Of a stretch of 64,000 nt of DNA, positions 47,150-61,989 are shown in pieces. Numbering within the stretch: the first letter of the stretch is position 1; each line of letters opens with the position of its first letter. Both the position numbers and the translations under genes were made by a program. Source of the stretch: Kudoa neothunni (lineage: Eukaryota > Cnidaria); assembly GCA_964304625.1 (NCBI GenBank), contig OZ199839.1, forward strand, positions 9,300,001 to 9,364,000, given 5' to 3'. The notes below the pieces were generated by a model. It was not told the DNA's origin, did not search any database, and worked only from the letters and a program-made list of their open reading frames with translations.

Positions 47150-48660
47150 ATTGGGGATAACTCTTGTCTTGGGTCGTCCTAAATGTATCCCACGGTTGAG
47201 AAAAATCATTTCACCAAATTAGATTTTGGAAGGATAAAATTGTGGTTTCGTACAATTTTCTATTCTGTGACATCGTTACTTTTCGCTTTCGCAATATATT
47301 GTAAACAAAATCATCAGATTTAGTGATTTCTATATCATTAACCATCTCCATCGAATTAAGTTTCAGGATTCGAACCTCCTGTTATTTATCCCTTGTCAGT
47401 TCGTGTTCCTTACTTTGTTGAATTTTAGATAGAGCCGCATGCATCGAATGTCGGAGAGTTTACGTATTGGAATTGGCTCATATATATTTGGACATTAAAG
47501 GATATTCTTTAATTAATTTATCAAACAAATATCCACAATCAGCAATACTGATTGATGGATTTTGCAACGCCAAAGTAACCGAGTTTAGCTTTTTGAACAT
47601 CTCATTTAGAGATTCTTTTTCGGAATTTTCTCTTGGCGTTGGAAAAAAATCCAGATACATTTTCATTTCGTAAAAAAAGGCTCGGCCAATATTAAATTTA
47701 ATCGATCATTACGATCTACCATATTCGCTGTACTTGACTACCTTGTATCATTCCTTTGAATTGGGCTTAATGGCGTAAACTGTCTTAAAGCCCTGAAATT
47801 TTCAAACTTTTCATTTTTCCCATCAATGAATTTATTCTCCCAATCAACAATTCGCATAACTTTAGTAAGTCCATAATACCTACATTAAAACGGTGGGAGA
47901 CACAACCAACCTATGGCAAATTACATCGACTCGCCAACGCTTTATTGACTGGAGTGTTGTCACCACAATTCGCCACGACATTATCAAGAGATTCCTCATA
48001 TATTTTCAATATATATTCAATTCATCCATAATTAATGTGGGCAGTGAATCCCGTTTCTTTCAGCATTGGCGAAAATGATTAAAGGACGGTCTCATAATTT
48101 AGAGAATTATTTACGTTGTACGCAGCAAAAACAGCTACAAAATGGGTCGATTTTTTGATTCAACCATCAATCAAGAATGATACAAAACTTTAAGGTGGTA
48201 AAAGGTCAGAATTTTTTTTCCACTGCCCTTGTTGTAAGTCCGTATACTTTTTGAATGTGTTTACCGAAACTGAGGGAAGCCTAGTATACATCCTAGTAAG
48301 ATCATCTTCAATAAAGCTAAATTAAATGGTTTTAGTCAGCAACAGATCCAATTTAGCCAATCATAGATAGTTTTCCTCTTATTCGTTGTTTAAAAGTATC
48401 AGCAAAATTTTCCAGAGTTAAAAGTGTTCTTATCATTTGTTTATATTCTGAGTGTTGTGACTTTATGGGGTTAAGAAGATTTGCCCAACCTGTATTCTTT
48501 TTTTTTGTGTTAACTCTTTGCTACATTTACACTTCCATCTTGATTTTTCTGAATCTGTTTCAGTAAATGACATTTTCAAAATTCCTTTTGTATCACGTCT
48601 CATTTTGCAACAACAACACGAGGAGTAAGCATCAAAACATTGTTAGTTAATTTATTTTGT
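47150..48660 (-). pseudogene. BED-finger hAT transposase, decayed
   Basis: The minus strand begins near 48610 with a BED-like segment (SRWKCKCSKELTQKK, then TGWANLLNPIKSQHSEY). Further down come ENFRALRQFTPLSP and the block 47478-47666 (EMFKKLNSVTLALQNPSISI, YLFDKLIKEYP), a segment seen in BED/hAT transposases of animals. There are many stops. No clear terminal repeats were found. Confidence 0.6.
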
Positions 48661-49179
48661 TGACCCTACTTATATATTATACTAGCCAGAACTGACCAAC
48701 GTTGCTTGAGGGTATTAAGCATCGAAAAATTTCTTAATATCACTCAAAAAAGATTTTAATATTTCAAATTTGTCAACTCTCTATATTATTACATATAATA
48801 ATCGTTTGGCACGCGCGTGGATATTGTGTTATTACAGGGCTTCCCTATTCGTTTTGGGTTTGACACCCCTGCGACTGTATCGGTAATTTCCACAACCTTA
48901 TTTTTAAGACGAATTGAAATTCGGATTATATAAGATTAACGTGTATATATTTCCTTTTAACTGCGATACATTTCTATACAATTGCATGCATATAATTTTT
49001 TTAAAATATTTAATGCGAAAAAATGCAATTGTAAAATAAACAATTAAAAAAATTCAATTATATTTTGGACTTTCTTTTGTTTTGTATGTATAAAAAGGAG
49101 GAAACCCGCGATTCACGTAACCACATAGTGGCAACTAGAACTAAAATCTTCACCGCTTTTTTCGCTAAACTGGGATAAC

Positions 49180-50650
49180 TATTTAGGGCGTGACACCCAG
49201 AAGTGCTCAAATAAACTCGACTCAAACAGCAGTTTCATTGATTGGCACGATCTTAATTCGATCGAATCTTCTTTTTCGTCATTATTGTCCTCCAATTTTT
49301 CGATATTGAAGACGAATGGATTGACAATCCAGCTACAAGATTCATTTAAGTTGCGAGTGGAAAAATAGCGTTGAAATGAATCTTTCAATTTTTTCAAATG
49401 AGCTTTTTTTTCAATTAGCAAAATTTCGGAGTTCACATTTTCATTTTTAATATTTTCCTCTAATAATGGAAAATTACAAAAAATTTTATTTCTTATTCTG
49501 ACAATTCACAAGGTTGGCTATTCGCGAAATGCTCGGAACTTGTCAGATGCACATATAATATTTAATCTTTTCCTTGGAGTAAATGATTTAATTCGTTCAA
49601 GGGATGAAAGATATCCGTGAGATATACTAACATTGTTGAGAAATTTTGGAACTTGAAAACATTTGCAAGATCCGACTTTTGATTCAATAAAAATTGCTCG
49701 ATTTCATATTTTATGTCAAAACACGTCTTCGAGACAATTATCATCCGTGTGGTAGATAAGAACAAAAGCTTCATCGTTAATTTCAATGAAAAATGCTTTA
49801 AAAATTCTGTGATTTAAAGTTCATCCGCGTATGAAATTTATTATTTTTATACAATAATCCATTGCTGATTTTAGACCAATCGGTAAAGTTTTCGACATCA
49901 GAGCTTGGCGAATCAAAATACAATGGATGATTATCACGTCCAGGGCATGGTATTTTATATGAGTAAGTAACAAACCCCGATTTATTTCCTAGCATGACAG
50001 ATATCTCATCGGTACAAACAGATCCAATAGTTGAGATTAGAATTTCATTAGAATAAAAAAAACCTTTAACTATTTCGAAAATATCCACTGCAGTTGTTGT
50101 TGTATTCAACGCCTTGCAAAATAAAAAGTCTTCCTCAATACAGGTCGATTTCATATATCTTACGAAAGCGATGGGTTGACTGCAAATATCGACATCCGTT
50201 TTTATCGTCCAGCTGGAGTGCAATTTGCATTGGAGATACCTTAATATCAGAAACTATTTAATCAAGAATATCAGCATTTATCTTATCAATTTTATTGCAG
50301 ATAACATTGTTGGATATTGGTATTTCTTTGAGGTTTTTTGCTGCTTCTTCACCCAAAACAATCTTTTCTACCTCCAGAATACATGGTTTTATCAACGTCT
50401 CTGCAATAAATATTACGGGAGTTTTTTGGTTTTGCCACATCATAAGCCAGTTTGAATGAAGCGAAAAGCAAAGATTTATCTAGGGAAATGTTCTCTTAAG
50501 TCATAGCGCACTCTTTTCACTTTTAATAACTGGATATGGTTTCCTATATATGTTTTCCATCATGTTGGTTCTCAAAATGTTGAAGCAATTTTGATGGCTT
50601 CAAGTTGGAATTTGAATTAACGACATTACAAAGAATCATTGTGGTTTTCC
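49180..50650 (-). pseudogene. hAT transposase of the ZBED5/SCAND3-like type, decayed
   Basis: Blocks on the minus strand: 49798-50223 (TDVDICSQPIAFVRYMKS, EEDFLFCKALNTTTTAVDIF, GSVCTDEISVMLGNKSGFV), 49562-49786 (FSTMLVYLTDIFHPLNELN) and 49179-49436 (LKDSFQRYFSTRNLN). Their order and wording match ZBED5-like hAT proteins (DVSNCSQL.VFVRY, CTDGAPAMLGSRSGF). Frames differ between blocks. A hAT-type terminus, TTTGACACCCCTG, at about 48860 may belong to this or the neighbouring relic. Confidence 0.75.
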
Positions 50651-51556
50651 ATATTTAAAAAAAAATAAATTATGGACTCTAAAGTAGCACCATAAAAGTC
50701 ACTTTTAAATTTTTTATATTGTACCAACAAAGAGGTTTGGAGCACGCGTTGTCTCCATTATTTTTGTTCTTACTTCGAAGTTTTGTTTATTTTTCTTATA
50801 TTCCTATTTATTTATTTTTAATTTTCTAATAAATTTTTTTGATTGGTTCAACACTAAAATAAACTATCAGAACTCATAATATGAAATTTTCGTGTATTAT
50901 GGAGAAAAATGACTTTTCTAGTAGTCGTATTTAATTAAGTATCGCTTGTAAGCTGTCTTTGTAATTGAATCATCTTAATTATTATTTTCATAATATTTGA
51001 ACTTCTATTTTCACGACGAAAAATTTTTAAAGCAAAAGATGACTCCATTTAAGTGCAGTTAAGTGTTTAGGCTAAATACAACCCATTTGGGTTCCGTTGG
51101 ACCACATGCGTGCCCCAAAGGTTAAGTGCATCGGGCGATTTTAACCATATTTAAAAAATTATGTGAAATTCGGACAAAAATAAACAATTATCTTATAATT
51201 AAACAACAATATTTATAAAAACTGATAAAATAGATTTTTCGGTATTTCGGTGGGTTTTATTGCTATTCAAACGAATACTAATTCAACCATAAACAAAATA
51301 TACTATACATATTTCAAAAAAATAAATTTATGGGTAAAATTTTATATAATAAGAATCATATAAATAATATATTAATTCGAAATATATAATTTCAGTGTCG
51401 TCTACATCTACGTCGAAAACTAGGAGACATTACTTGCTCTGTTTAACAATAAAAATGTAAATATTAAGCTTGTCAAAGAATATTAATACTTTTCCTGTCA
51501 AATAAAGGAAATATAATGAGAGAAACAAATAAAAAAATAAAAATAATTTATGGCAA
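50651..51556. other. Intergenic region with a GC-richer patch
   Basis: No gene. A patch at 51080-51150 (CCATTTGGGTTCCGTTGG, CATGCGTGCCCCAAAGG) is less AT-rich and may be the end of an element. Confidence 0.4.
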
Positions 51557-54500
51557 TCAACTAGAAGGATTCGCATTATCTTTTTGATTTTCATAGCACC
51601 TCGAATGTAGAATAAAGCCATTATTACTGATAGCTACATTTGGATTGTCCAAATTTCCATGACACAAGTAACATGTACTAATAACGGATCAATTTTAAAA
51701 GCTAGCAACATTACAGAAACTACTTTTCATTCCATAGGGATATTTTACTATTTGAACATGACTTCAAATCACTGACTACCTTAAAAATTAAAATATAGAG
51801 AAATAATAGTTTTGATCAAAATGTTACTTTGCCTAGTGTGAGGTAGCTAACTCCAGAGTGAACAGCATTCTGAAAATGGTCAAAATTTGTTTTATTGCAA
51901 GCTTTTTGTAGATAACCATTCACATCGTTTAAACTATAATCGCTTGGAAGTTGTTTTGTAGTCTAAAAATACAAACCAAAGGTATAATAAGATTCTCATA
52001 GCAACCGATAATATGTAATATTGCAGATGATTCAAATACAGTAGAGGGTTCCAAACAAGAAACGTGCTGATTAATAAATTCTATTATTGATTGTTTGTCA
52101 AATAAGGATGGTTTGCTAGATATAAATTATACGAAGAATAATGAGGTTATAAAGTGACTTAATTGCCCGGGGATTTCGTGAGTTAGACATAATAATCGAA
52201 AATAATGCTTGATAAAGTTGCTTCGAGGTTACAGCATTAGGTGATCGCTAATGTGGAACAAAATAAAGAAATTAACCATTTCAACACAACTCTCAAACAG
52301 TGAGTTACTTCAGGAGCAGTTTGACAGTAATTTTCAGCACCTTCATAATCTTCAAGTACATTGATATGTATTTGAAGAGCCTCGGTGTGATGACCCAACT
52401 AAGGGAATATGATATTATAACAAAAAACCATAAATATACAGCAGAAAGAAGTATAATTCTCTCATGATGAAGCGGCATATCTCCCATCTGAGCAAGAATA
52501 TCACTCGGATTATAGTAACGAGAGGTTTCAAGTAGTTTTTTAAACTTATCGCTAACATTTGAAAAATAAATAAATAAATATGAATGAATGAATGAATGAA
52601 TAAGAATAATACCGTATATTATTGCTGGCACTTTTGAAAGAAAGATCACCTGATAAGTTATCATTGGAAGATCTTTGGCTCATTTTCAAATCAATAATAT
52701 AAAATTGAGCCAATTTAGTGTGGTAGTCCTGATTCTTCAAATAGACATGAATATGTAGGGAAAATAATATTTAAATCTACTTTCAAAGACAAATTGTACA
52801 CGATATGCTCATAGAAGGGTAACTGTTGGTCGTAGGGAGTGGTGGCGAGAAAAGCCAAAATATCATCCACACTCACATCAATCATTCGAACATCGGTCGA
52901 GTTGTTGGACTCGTTTTCCAATGAATTCCATGTGATGCTTTGAAATATCTAACCATTAGACGTCCATTAGAAAAATCTCCTTTGCACCAAAATATAACTT
53001 CTATTGTTGTTTCAGGATATTTTTTAGAAAGTATACTGATAATTTTCCAAAATAGTTTCACATCATTGAGACTATGCACAAATGTAAGCCACACATCTAA
53101 TCAATTTCAAGTTACTATTTGATACATTCCACCATGTAACTTATGTCATTAAAATCATCATCGTGTACATTTTCATCGGTCATTAACCTAATTGATATGA
53201 ATCAATCCTCAAATATGTTGTGAAATTTACTGTTCCCAAATTTCGCATGCAAGTTGTTGTTTTCCCTCTTTGCACATACAACAGAGACAGTCCGTAATGT
53301 TTCTAGAAATTTGCAATAACCCCATAAATTGTTAACGTAAACTTAACACACAATTACTTTGTATTGTTTTAGAAAATCGACAGTTTCATTGTATTTACTG
53401 CGATTGGATTCAAACAGGAAATTAATGAGATTTTTATGATCAACTTGAGTGTATAGTTTAATCAGAAGGGTATCTATGTTCTGTAAAATAACTCTCAATA
53501 CATAATTGATAAGAAATTAAACATTAAATAAAAAAATATGTCAACAATACATTTAAATGAGGAGTATATTCTTGAATATTCCTGCAAGATTCCTAAAAAG
53601 TGAATATTATCTACTATACAAAGCAAATCTCCACAGTCGACAGTCAAACATACCAACAGATCTATCATAAAATCGTTAAAAAACAATTTTTAGATTATCA
53701 TCATTTCCCACTAGGATATTTTAATATTATTTCATGTGATCAAAAATCAAATACTCATCTCAACCAGTTGACTATAGTATTTGGCAGAGAGTGAATGATT
53801 CTGTGTGGGAATGATGTTGTCAGAATTTTTTGTCGTTTCATCGTAAACTTGAAGGAGCTTTAAATAAAAAAAATATACCATAGAAAAATCATCTTATTCG
53901 ATAACATCGATCAATTACTTTGGATATATCCAATTTATTGTCAATAAAAATTTCTTTGGCATCGTTTAGGAGCAGTTGTTTGAGTTTAATGTAAACTGTA
54001 GCTAGTTTAATTTCGTCAAGATTCTATTTGAAAATTCACCAGTTAATATTTATAAAAAACCCATCATTGAATAATTTAATATTTATCTCATTAATTAACA
54101 TGATATTTTGATTGTAATAATCGCTTAATATACTGAAGAAAATGTTTATCGTGCATCGAAAAAAGGCAAAATTTAATCAATATCAAATAATCACAAATAA
54201 CATAGGTATTAAAATTAAAAACAAATTTTCGAATACATAAAAACAGTAGAATTGAATTGACATAACCTTGAATATTAACTCAGTATATTTTCCGATAAAC
54301 TGCCATACTGAGTGTCAAATGGTATACTTTTAATAATTAATATAAATACATCTTTTAATGGTTGAAAAAATAAATATTTAATTTTTGACGCTTTTATGAA
54401 AAATACGTCTACCAATGTAGATTTTGGATATTTCGAGTATAAAAAATTTAATTAACATCGAAATATTTTGAGTAATTGATTTCAGATTAATAGTGATATT

Positions 54501-56311
54501 AAAACAAATGAATTTTATTTAAATCAAATATATTGTCAAGTTATAGTGATAGACAACCAAAAGAAAAAAAAATTACACACGTGTGTTTAATAGTAAATTC
54601 AATACAATTAATAACTGTATACCTTGGAGATATTAGAAGAAAGTCGGTTGGGATTCTTTTCAACAATTTCCATCAAAGTAAAAGCTCTTCCCAAGTCATT
54701 CTCATCCAATAACGACAATAACTAAAAATAGTCGATTCTTCAATTCAATCGATCAAAAACAAAATCAAAAATACCTGTTTTTCTAAAGCTACTGGTCGTA
54801 TATATCGAACACTTGAGTTGCAATGGATAAAAATATGTCCTTCGATTTGAAGGATTTTTGAATATTGCTAGAAAAAATGATGCTTTTTATTCATATGAGC
54901 TATTCATTAAATATACATGTAGAATGAATTTCTGTACTATTTCGTTGGTGGCCATTCTATAAGGTAATAAAATTTTTCCAGCCTAACTAGAGGGCAAATA
55001 ATAGATTAATTCCTACTGATGGATAAAAATCGAATCTGTGGATAGTATAATTGAATAAGGAAACGATTCCACAATATTGAGTATAGGAGTTTTTGAAATA
55101 ATTGGTTCACGTACAGCAATACCTTTGACATTCACATGCATAGCCATTTCTGGAGTGGGACCAGTAATAAAAACACCTCCTATGTGACGTTAGATTAGAA
55201 TGTTCCACCAGAATCTCTTAACAATTTAACGTACATTCGAATAAACTTGCACTGATGGTGAGAATTCATTGATATTATAGGTGAATAGAGTTTCTTTCTA
55301 GAGATGGGATCAAAAGCTAATTATCCCACGTAAATAATACTCTATTATTTTTCATATCAACAATAGTGTAACCGAGATCCGACGCCACCAACACAGTAGA
55401 TCCAATAGCAGCCTAGATATGAATGTGAAAATACCACCCAACCATTCAAAGCTTACCAGTTTGATTGGAATCTCAGTCAACAAACATTCAAATACCACAT
55501 TGTACGACTGATCGCATAGTTCCACTAATAACAGGTTTTTAGTTTTTTGTTCCAATCACAATCTAATTGGTTCGGTTGTGAAATACAGCCACTCGATACA
55601 ACTATCTATAGCAACCTCTGTGGTGAAAGGGTTATCGTTTAGTGGATAACTATTCCTACACAATGTGGACACCTACAACCACTAACAACTATCAACAAAA
55701 TGAACTCACCGAACGGATTGAAGAGAGATATTGATCCCTTTTGGAACTATAAATTTCAAATTACACCCACATTCCAACAGATAAATATAAAACCAACTTC
55801 CAAACTGGTTCCCATTCCGATCAAATACAATCTTCTATGACAAAGCACTATCAAAGTTGCCAAAGAGTCCGAATAAATTATTTTATCTATTGATCTTTTC
55901 TACTCGACACCAATGACAAATCACCTATAAAGCCACCCAATCAGCATACTTGTCCATGTTGTATATGGCTTAATAGATTGGTATAGGTGATATTGTCTCG
56001 ATCCAATCCATACATTAACATATGTCTAAAAATAATAAAATTAAATGAAAAAATTAAATTGTTTGCAATCGAGGATGATTTCAATTTTTGCTCTCCATAA
56101 AAAACTCCATTTTTAGATACCCTGTAGTTGTCCCAATGAACAATTTATATTTGGAATATTCGATACATTTGATAGACTTAAAAAAATGTTGAAGAACATT
56201 CCGATTAATACCTAAAACTACCAGAATATCAGACGTTTTGGCTTTTGGTAATTTTATATTTTCGAGCATGGTCGCAAATTCGAATGCATCGATCAGATTT
56301 CCAAAAACCAT
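51557..56311 (-). CDS. VPS39: VPS39/Vam6, HOPS tethering subunit
   Basis: HOPS subunit that tethers late endosomes and lysosomes through Rab7. The start is ATG at 56311: MVFGNLIDAFEFATMLENI, then SIKCIEYSKYKLFIGTTTG / HMLMYGLDRDNITYTN, the first blades of the CNH-type propeller (human GTKQGHLLLY). KIIYSDSLATLIVLCHRRLY follows. The helical repeats include DILAFLATTPYDQQLPFYEH (human DRVLGFLIENFKGLAIPYLE), FKKLLETSRYYNPSDIL (RQKLLMFLEISSYYDPGRLI) and HHTEALQIHINVLEDYEGA. The end reads QLPSDYSLNDVNGYLQKAC, then CYLCHGNLDNPNVAISNNGF and LHSRCYENQ, matching the human C-terminal zinc motif (VCMVCKKKIG...VVHYFC). Introns checked are 25-100 bp; the one at 52545-52610 region holds AAAT/GAAT tetranucleotide runs. 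I did not place every middle exon. No frame break noticed in the parts read. Confidence 0.88.
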
Positions 56312-57362
56312 AGCTGAAAAATGTCTAAAAGTTTGTGATTATGTAGGCTTAATGCATTACGCATGCGATCTATAGTTCAATCTTAGAAACTAATAAAGAA
56401 TCATTTTCAAGTAAAAAATAGATTGATTTAATTTGGAAATAGATATACAAAAAAGTAATCGTAACCACTGATGTATATTTTTATTTTTTAGTGCAACTAA
56501 TCATATTTATTCAATGGATGCTATGGAAAGGTTCAACATTATTAATTATTGAAAATTGTCTATCGGTTTTCATGGGTTTGATTGGAAATATTCAGTAAAA
56601 AATCATACAGCAGCTCTGTCATTTAATATCGTCCGATTGATTTTTATAAAAACTAATTTGTTTAATAATATTTTTTAATTAGAAAATTGTCTTCAATTCA
56701 AATATATTATTATTTCAAATTTTTTGTGAGTTCCATCAAATAAAATTAATTAATTAATAATTTATTATTTTAAATAATTAAATTTGTATATATTTAATTT
56801 ATATTTCAATAAATTTTATACATATGAAAATTCATTTTATAAGTGATAATTAAAAATTAGAATTTTTATGGAATGATGCTTATTAAATGTTTCCTTTAGG
56901 AGGCGGTAAAAAAGTCACCCGGCGCATGCGCGCCAAATAAAAATTTATGGAATTGGAATGTTATTAAGATTTTAAAATTATCCATTCCTATTTTTCTCTT
57001 GCATTTAGAATTAAAAAAATTTTTTAAATCATTATATAGACATACAGTGTTAATCTAATATTGGGGGATTTAAAAAATAGGTTACTTTGGGAATGTACAA
57101 AAACTCACTTACCCATTTCACCAACCGTAAATAGTGCATATTATTAATACTTAATAGTTTCGTAACCTATATTGGATAAATTCTAGATTATCAAACCCGC
57201 GATGTTATGCAGTGTATTAATTAAGATGAATTAAATTATTCTATATATTTTTCTGTAAATAAAATAAAAATAAAAAAGTTTTTGGTATATATTTAAAAGG
57301 TAAGGGATTTTTAGTTCTATATTATTTTAACTACAACGTTATCACATCACATATGATTGATA

Positions 57363-57396
<34 letters not shown>

Positions 57397-57537
57397 TATA
57401 TATATCATATAGGTGGGAACATCCAGTAGAAAAAATCAATCTAGTTTTGAACATTTTCCACATGAAAACAATATTCTCAACTCAACAGTATCACATAATT
57501 CGATGTCTTAAAGGAGCAATATTGTTTATACAGAGAT
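56312..57537. other. AT-rich intergenic region with GCATGC-type motifs
   Basis: No gene. ACGCATGCG lies at about 56359-56367, roughly 50 bp upstream of the VPS39 start, and GGCGCATGCGCGCC at 56921-56934. Both resemble the NRF-1 palindrome. A long AT repeat lies at 57366-57394. Confidence 0.45.
57366..57394. repeat. (AT)n microsatellite
   Basis: About fourteen AT units, followed by imperfect ATAT/CATAT runs to about 57412. Confidence 0.9.
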
Positions 57538-58615
57538 ATATGGATGCAACGCAGAAATCGATAAAATGAAAACCACCGCGTTGTATCAATTTTTACATTG
57601 GACACATTCGAATAACGCATGCGATCGGACAAAAATAACAGTTTTCTATCGATAATATAATCAATAATAAATCAATTTTAAACAAAATTTAACTTTTATA
57701 ATTGTTCTTATTAAAATAACGTTCTAAATTTTTGATCTGAAAAAATGTTCAAATATTAAGTCAGATTTTTCAAGTTTGGTTTATATTGTCAGACTCTTGC
57801 TGAATTTTATTTAGAAAGAGTTTTCTAACTTTTTCCAATTAATATAGTTTCTCAAAGTTTGATATAATAACTAAATCAATATAATCAAAGTCGTCATCAA
57901 TCCTGTCAAAATAAAATACCTGAGGAGTCGACTGTGTCGCTTTCAAGAGTTTCTTCAAAGGGATTTGTTAATTCTAGTGAGTTTATTATTAGAATACCTC
58001 ATTTCTGTTATTTTTAAATTGATCATCAACGGGATCATCATTTAATGGACTTTTTTTGCATCATTTTAAAACTTTAACCATTCAATGATCTAGTGGCTGA
58101 AGCACACTGGTGATATTCGAAGAAAAGTAGTAGTGTTACATTAGACATATATTTTTTGTGGGTGGGTTAATAAATATAATAAATAATCGAGAAATAATCG
58201 AGAAATAATCGAGAAATAATATTATTTTTTAAAATGAGATACAAAAATGGAATTGGTAATTTAGACCATTTTATTTTTGTGCCATTTTGTTGGCAAATTT
58301 TTCCATCGCTTGGAACATAGCATCTATATTATATGGTATGAACTCGTATAAATTGAAAAATTTCGAGTTTGTTGGTAGTTCAAAATGGTAGTGTTTCGAT
58401 AAAATTGAAACTTCATCTATGATTTTTTGCAAAGTTCAGATTAAGCGCTTCGTCTTCGTTAGATCCATACAGTAAGTTTTTAATCTTAATATTTGTTTGA
58501 AAACCAATTTCTTATTGACAAATGATCAATTTTATATTGAGCTATCTATTTAACTTTATATTCAAACAAAATAAGTAGTAAAGAAGTAAATTTTTAAAAA
58601 TTGCACTCGACTCGT
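57538..58615 (-). mobile_element. Tigger/pogo-type DNA transposon copy B
   Basis: Inverted relative of copy A across both its halves, without the piggyBac insert. The minus strand encodes KTYCMDLTKTKRL, VSILSKHYHFELPTNSKF, DAMFQAMEKFANKM, then the DDE end and an acidic tail (DDDFDYIDLV). The GGATGCAACGC...GCGTTGTATC hairpin is at 57541-57590. An 11-bp unit (AAATAATCGAG) repeats 3.5 times at 58181-58219 inside it. Frames are broken. Confidence 0.7.
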
Positions 58616-58866
58616 GTAATACTATAAATTCTACATTAAGAATACTAATATTTTTCTGCTATGTATAAATATATTTATATACGTAAAATGAAAATAATTT
58701 TTGTTAGTTTAAAATGAGTAAAATATAAAAATAATAAGGAATTTAATAAACGATGAAAATTTATAGTTAATAAACATAAAAACGAAATATTCAATTTTTA
58801 ATGAGAATATGATGTAATGATGGAAGATTTTAACAGACAATCCTTGAAAAATGAACGACTAAATCC

Positions 58867-58878
58867 GAGCATGCGCAA
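58867..58878. promoter_or_regulatory. NRF-1-like site upstream of KAT5
   Basis: GAGCATGCGCAA, one half-site change from the NRF-1 consensus YGCGCAYGCGCR, about 115 bp before the KAT5 start. Similar cores occur 50 bp upstream of VPS39. Motif match only. Confidence 0.3.
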
Positions 58879-58991
58879 AAACGCAGAAAATCAAAATCTG
58901 ATCATATAAGCGTCGAAATTCTCATTCTGAGCTTACAGACGAAATAAAAACTATAAAACACTCACTTTAAATGTTAAAGAGGGATTGATAT

Positions 58992-60522
<1,531 letters not shown>

Positions 60523-61989
60523 AATATATGTTTTTATAGTATTTTTTGTAAATTTTTATCAGCGGTTTATTTTTCTATGAATGCTCCGCTGCTATTATCT
60601 CTCTTTTGCTTTTTATATGTTCTATTTATTCAAAAATGCTATTTTAATGTGTTTAATGATTATTAATTTTTTTTATCCTTTTAACTCTTAAACATTCTTT
60701 TTCTTCGCTGGTAATAAGCAACGGGAAAATCTTATTAATGATCTCAAATGAGAAATATTCTAATTAGCAATTTAACAAAATTTTCTAATCATAGTACTTT
60801 TAACTTTTAGATAATCGTACTTTTTAACAAGTAAGAGACATTCTCTTATGGTGTTTGTTTTTTGATAATCTTTGATCCTTTGTATAAAAATATAATCCTA
60901 AATTTTGGGGGGAATATTTTTTGTACGTCTAATGGAGAGTTTGGAAATAAGTTATATAAATGTTCTAAGTTTTCTCGTATTATAAGATAAATATTATTTT
61001 ACTTACATTTCTCTATTATTTTTCATACTGAATAAGAATTGTATCACGTGCAATGTTAGAAATAAAAATTAAATATGTATTCAGAGTATATACAACGAAT
61101 ATTATATAATTTTTATCATATTAAATGAAAGAAACGATGCATTGTTAAAAATAAACTAGCAAATTACTAATATACCAAATCATGTGACCAAGTGATATTA
61201 AGCTATTTTATCGGTTTATCCACATAGATTTCATTATTGTTTAATATTATTAAACTATAATTGAACGTAGTGTGTTTCCATTTATTTAATGCTTTAGTAA
61301 ATATTTTTAAGATTATTTTCGACTGTATCTACACTTTAGACAATAAAATAAGTGATGAAAAAGAAGATAAATAATTACTTAAGATAAAATTTATTTAATT
61401 CTAATTATTACTATAAACGGCGATTCCGCGGAAACCAGCAACTACAACAAAATAAACATAAATTGGAGAAAAAAATTGTAAAGGAAAATATACATCAAAA
61501 TGATTTAATTTATCTATAAAATATCTTTGTCGATTGTTTGGAAATACTGGAGTCCCCGTGTATCGGATGTTCAATTACAATAGTGTACGATTAACGGCTA
61601 ATATAAAAAAATAATGCTATTTTATCCACTTGAAAATGCAGTTATATTTATGTGAATTAGGCAAACCCTTTCGGAAATATAAAACATTAGACTTCAAAAT
61701 TACAAATATATTTAAAACGGATAATTGTTTGATTAAATATTATAGAGCAATGTTTCCTTACATGGAGTGCCCTATTACCCTATAGAGGCGAAGAGCCGTC
61801 ATTGGGGTTGTAGGAGTAATTCCGCAATAAACTTAAAAATTAATCGTAACTTATGTTTTGAGTGATTTTCCTTAGTCCCCGTTCGAATCATGCAACGATG
61901 TAATGCAAGCAATAATCTTTTTTGTTGTTTGTTACCAATTAGTTTCTAATCAAAAAATGAGATATCAAAAAATAAGATAATATAATTTT
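60523..61989. other. AT-rich 3' flank and intergenic region
   Basis: No gene. Near 61745-61830 the strings CAATGTTTCCTTACATGG and TACCCTATAGAGGCGAAGAG are GC-richer and may be the end of an element, perhaps of Tigger copy C, but no partner end was found. Confidence 0.4.

Noticed and set aside
47340-47420. GGTTCGAATCC on the minus strand suggesting a tRNA
   Set aside because: The T-loop string is present, but no acceptor stem, D arm or anticodon arm can be drawn around it.
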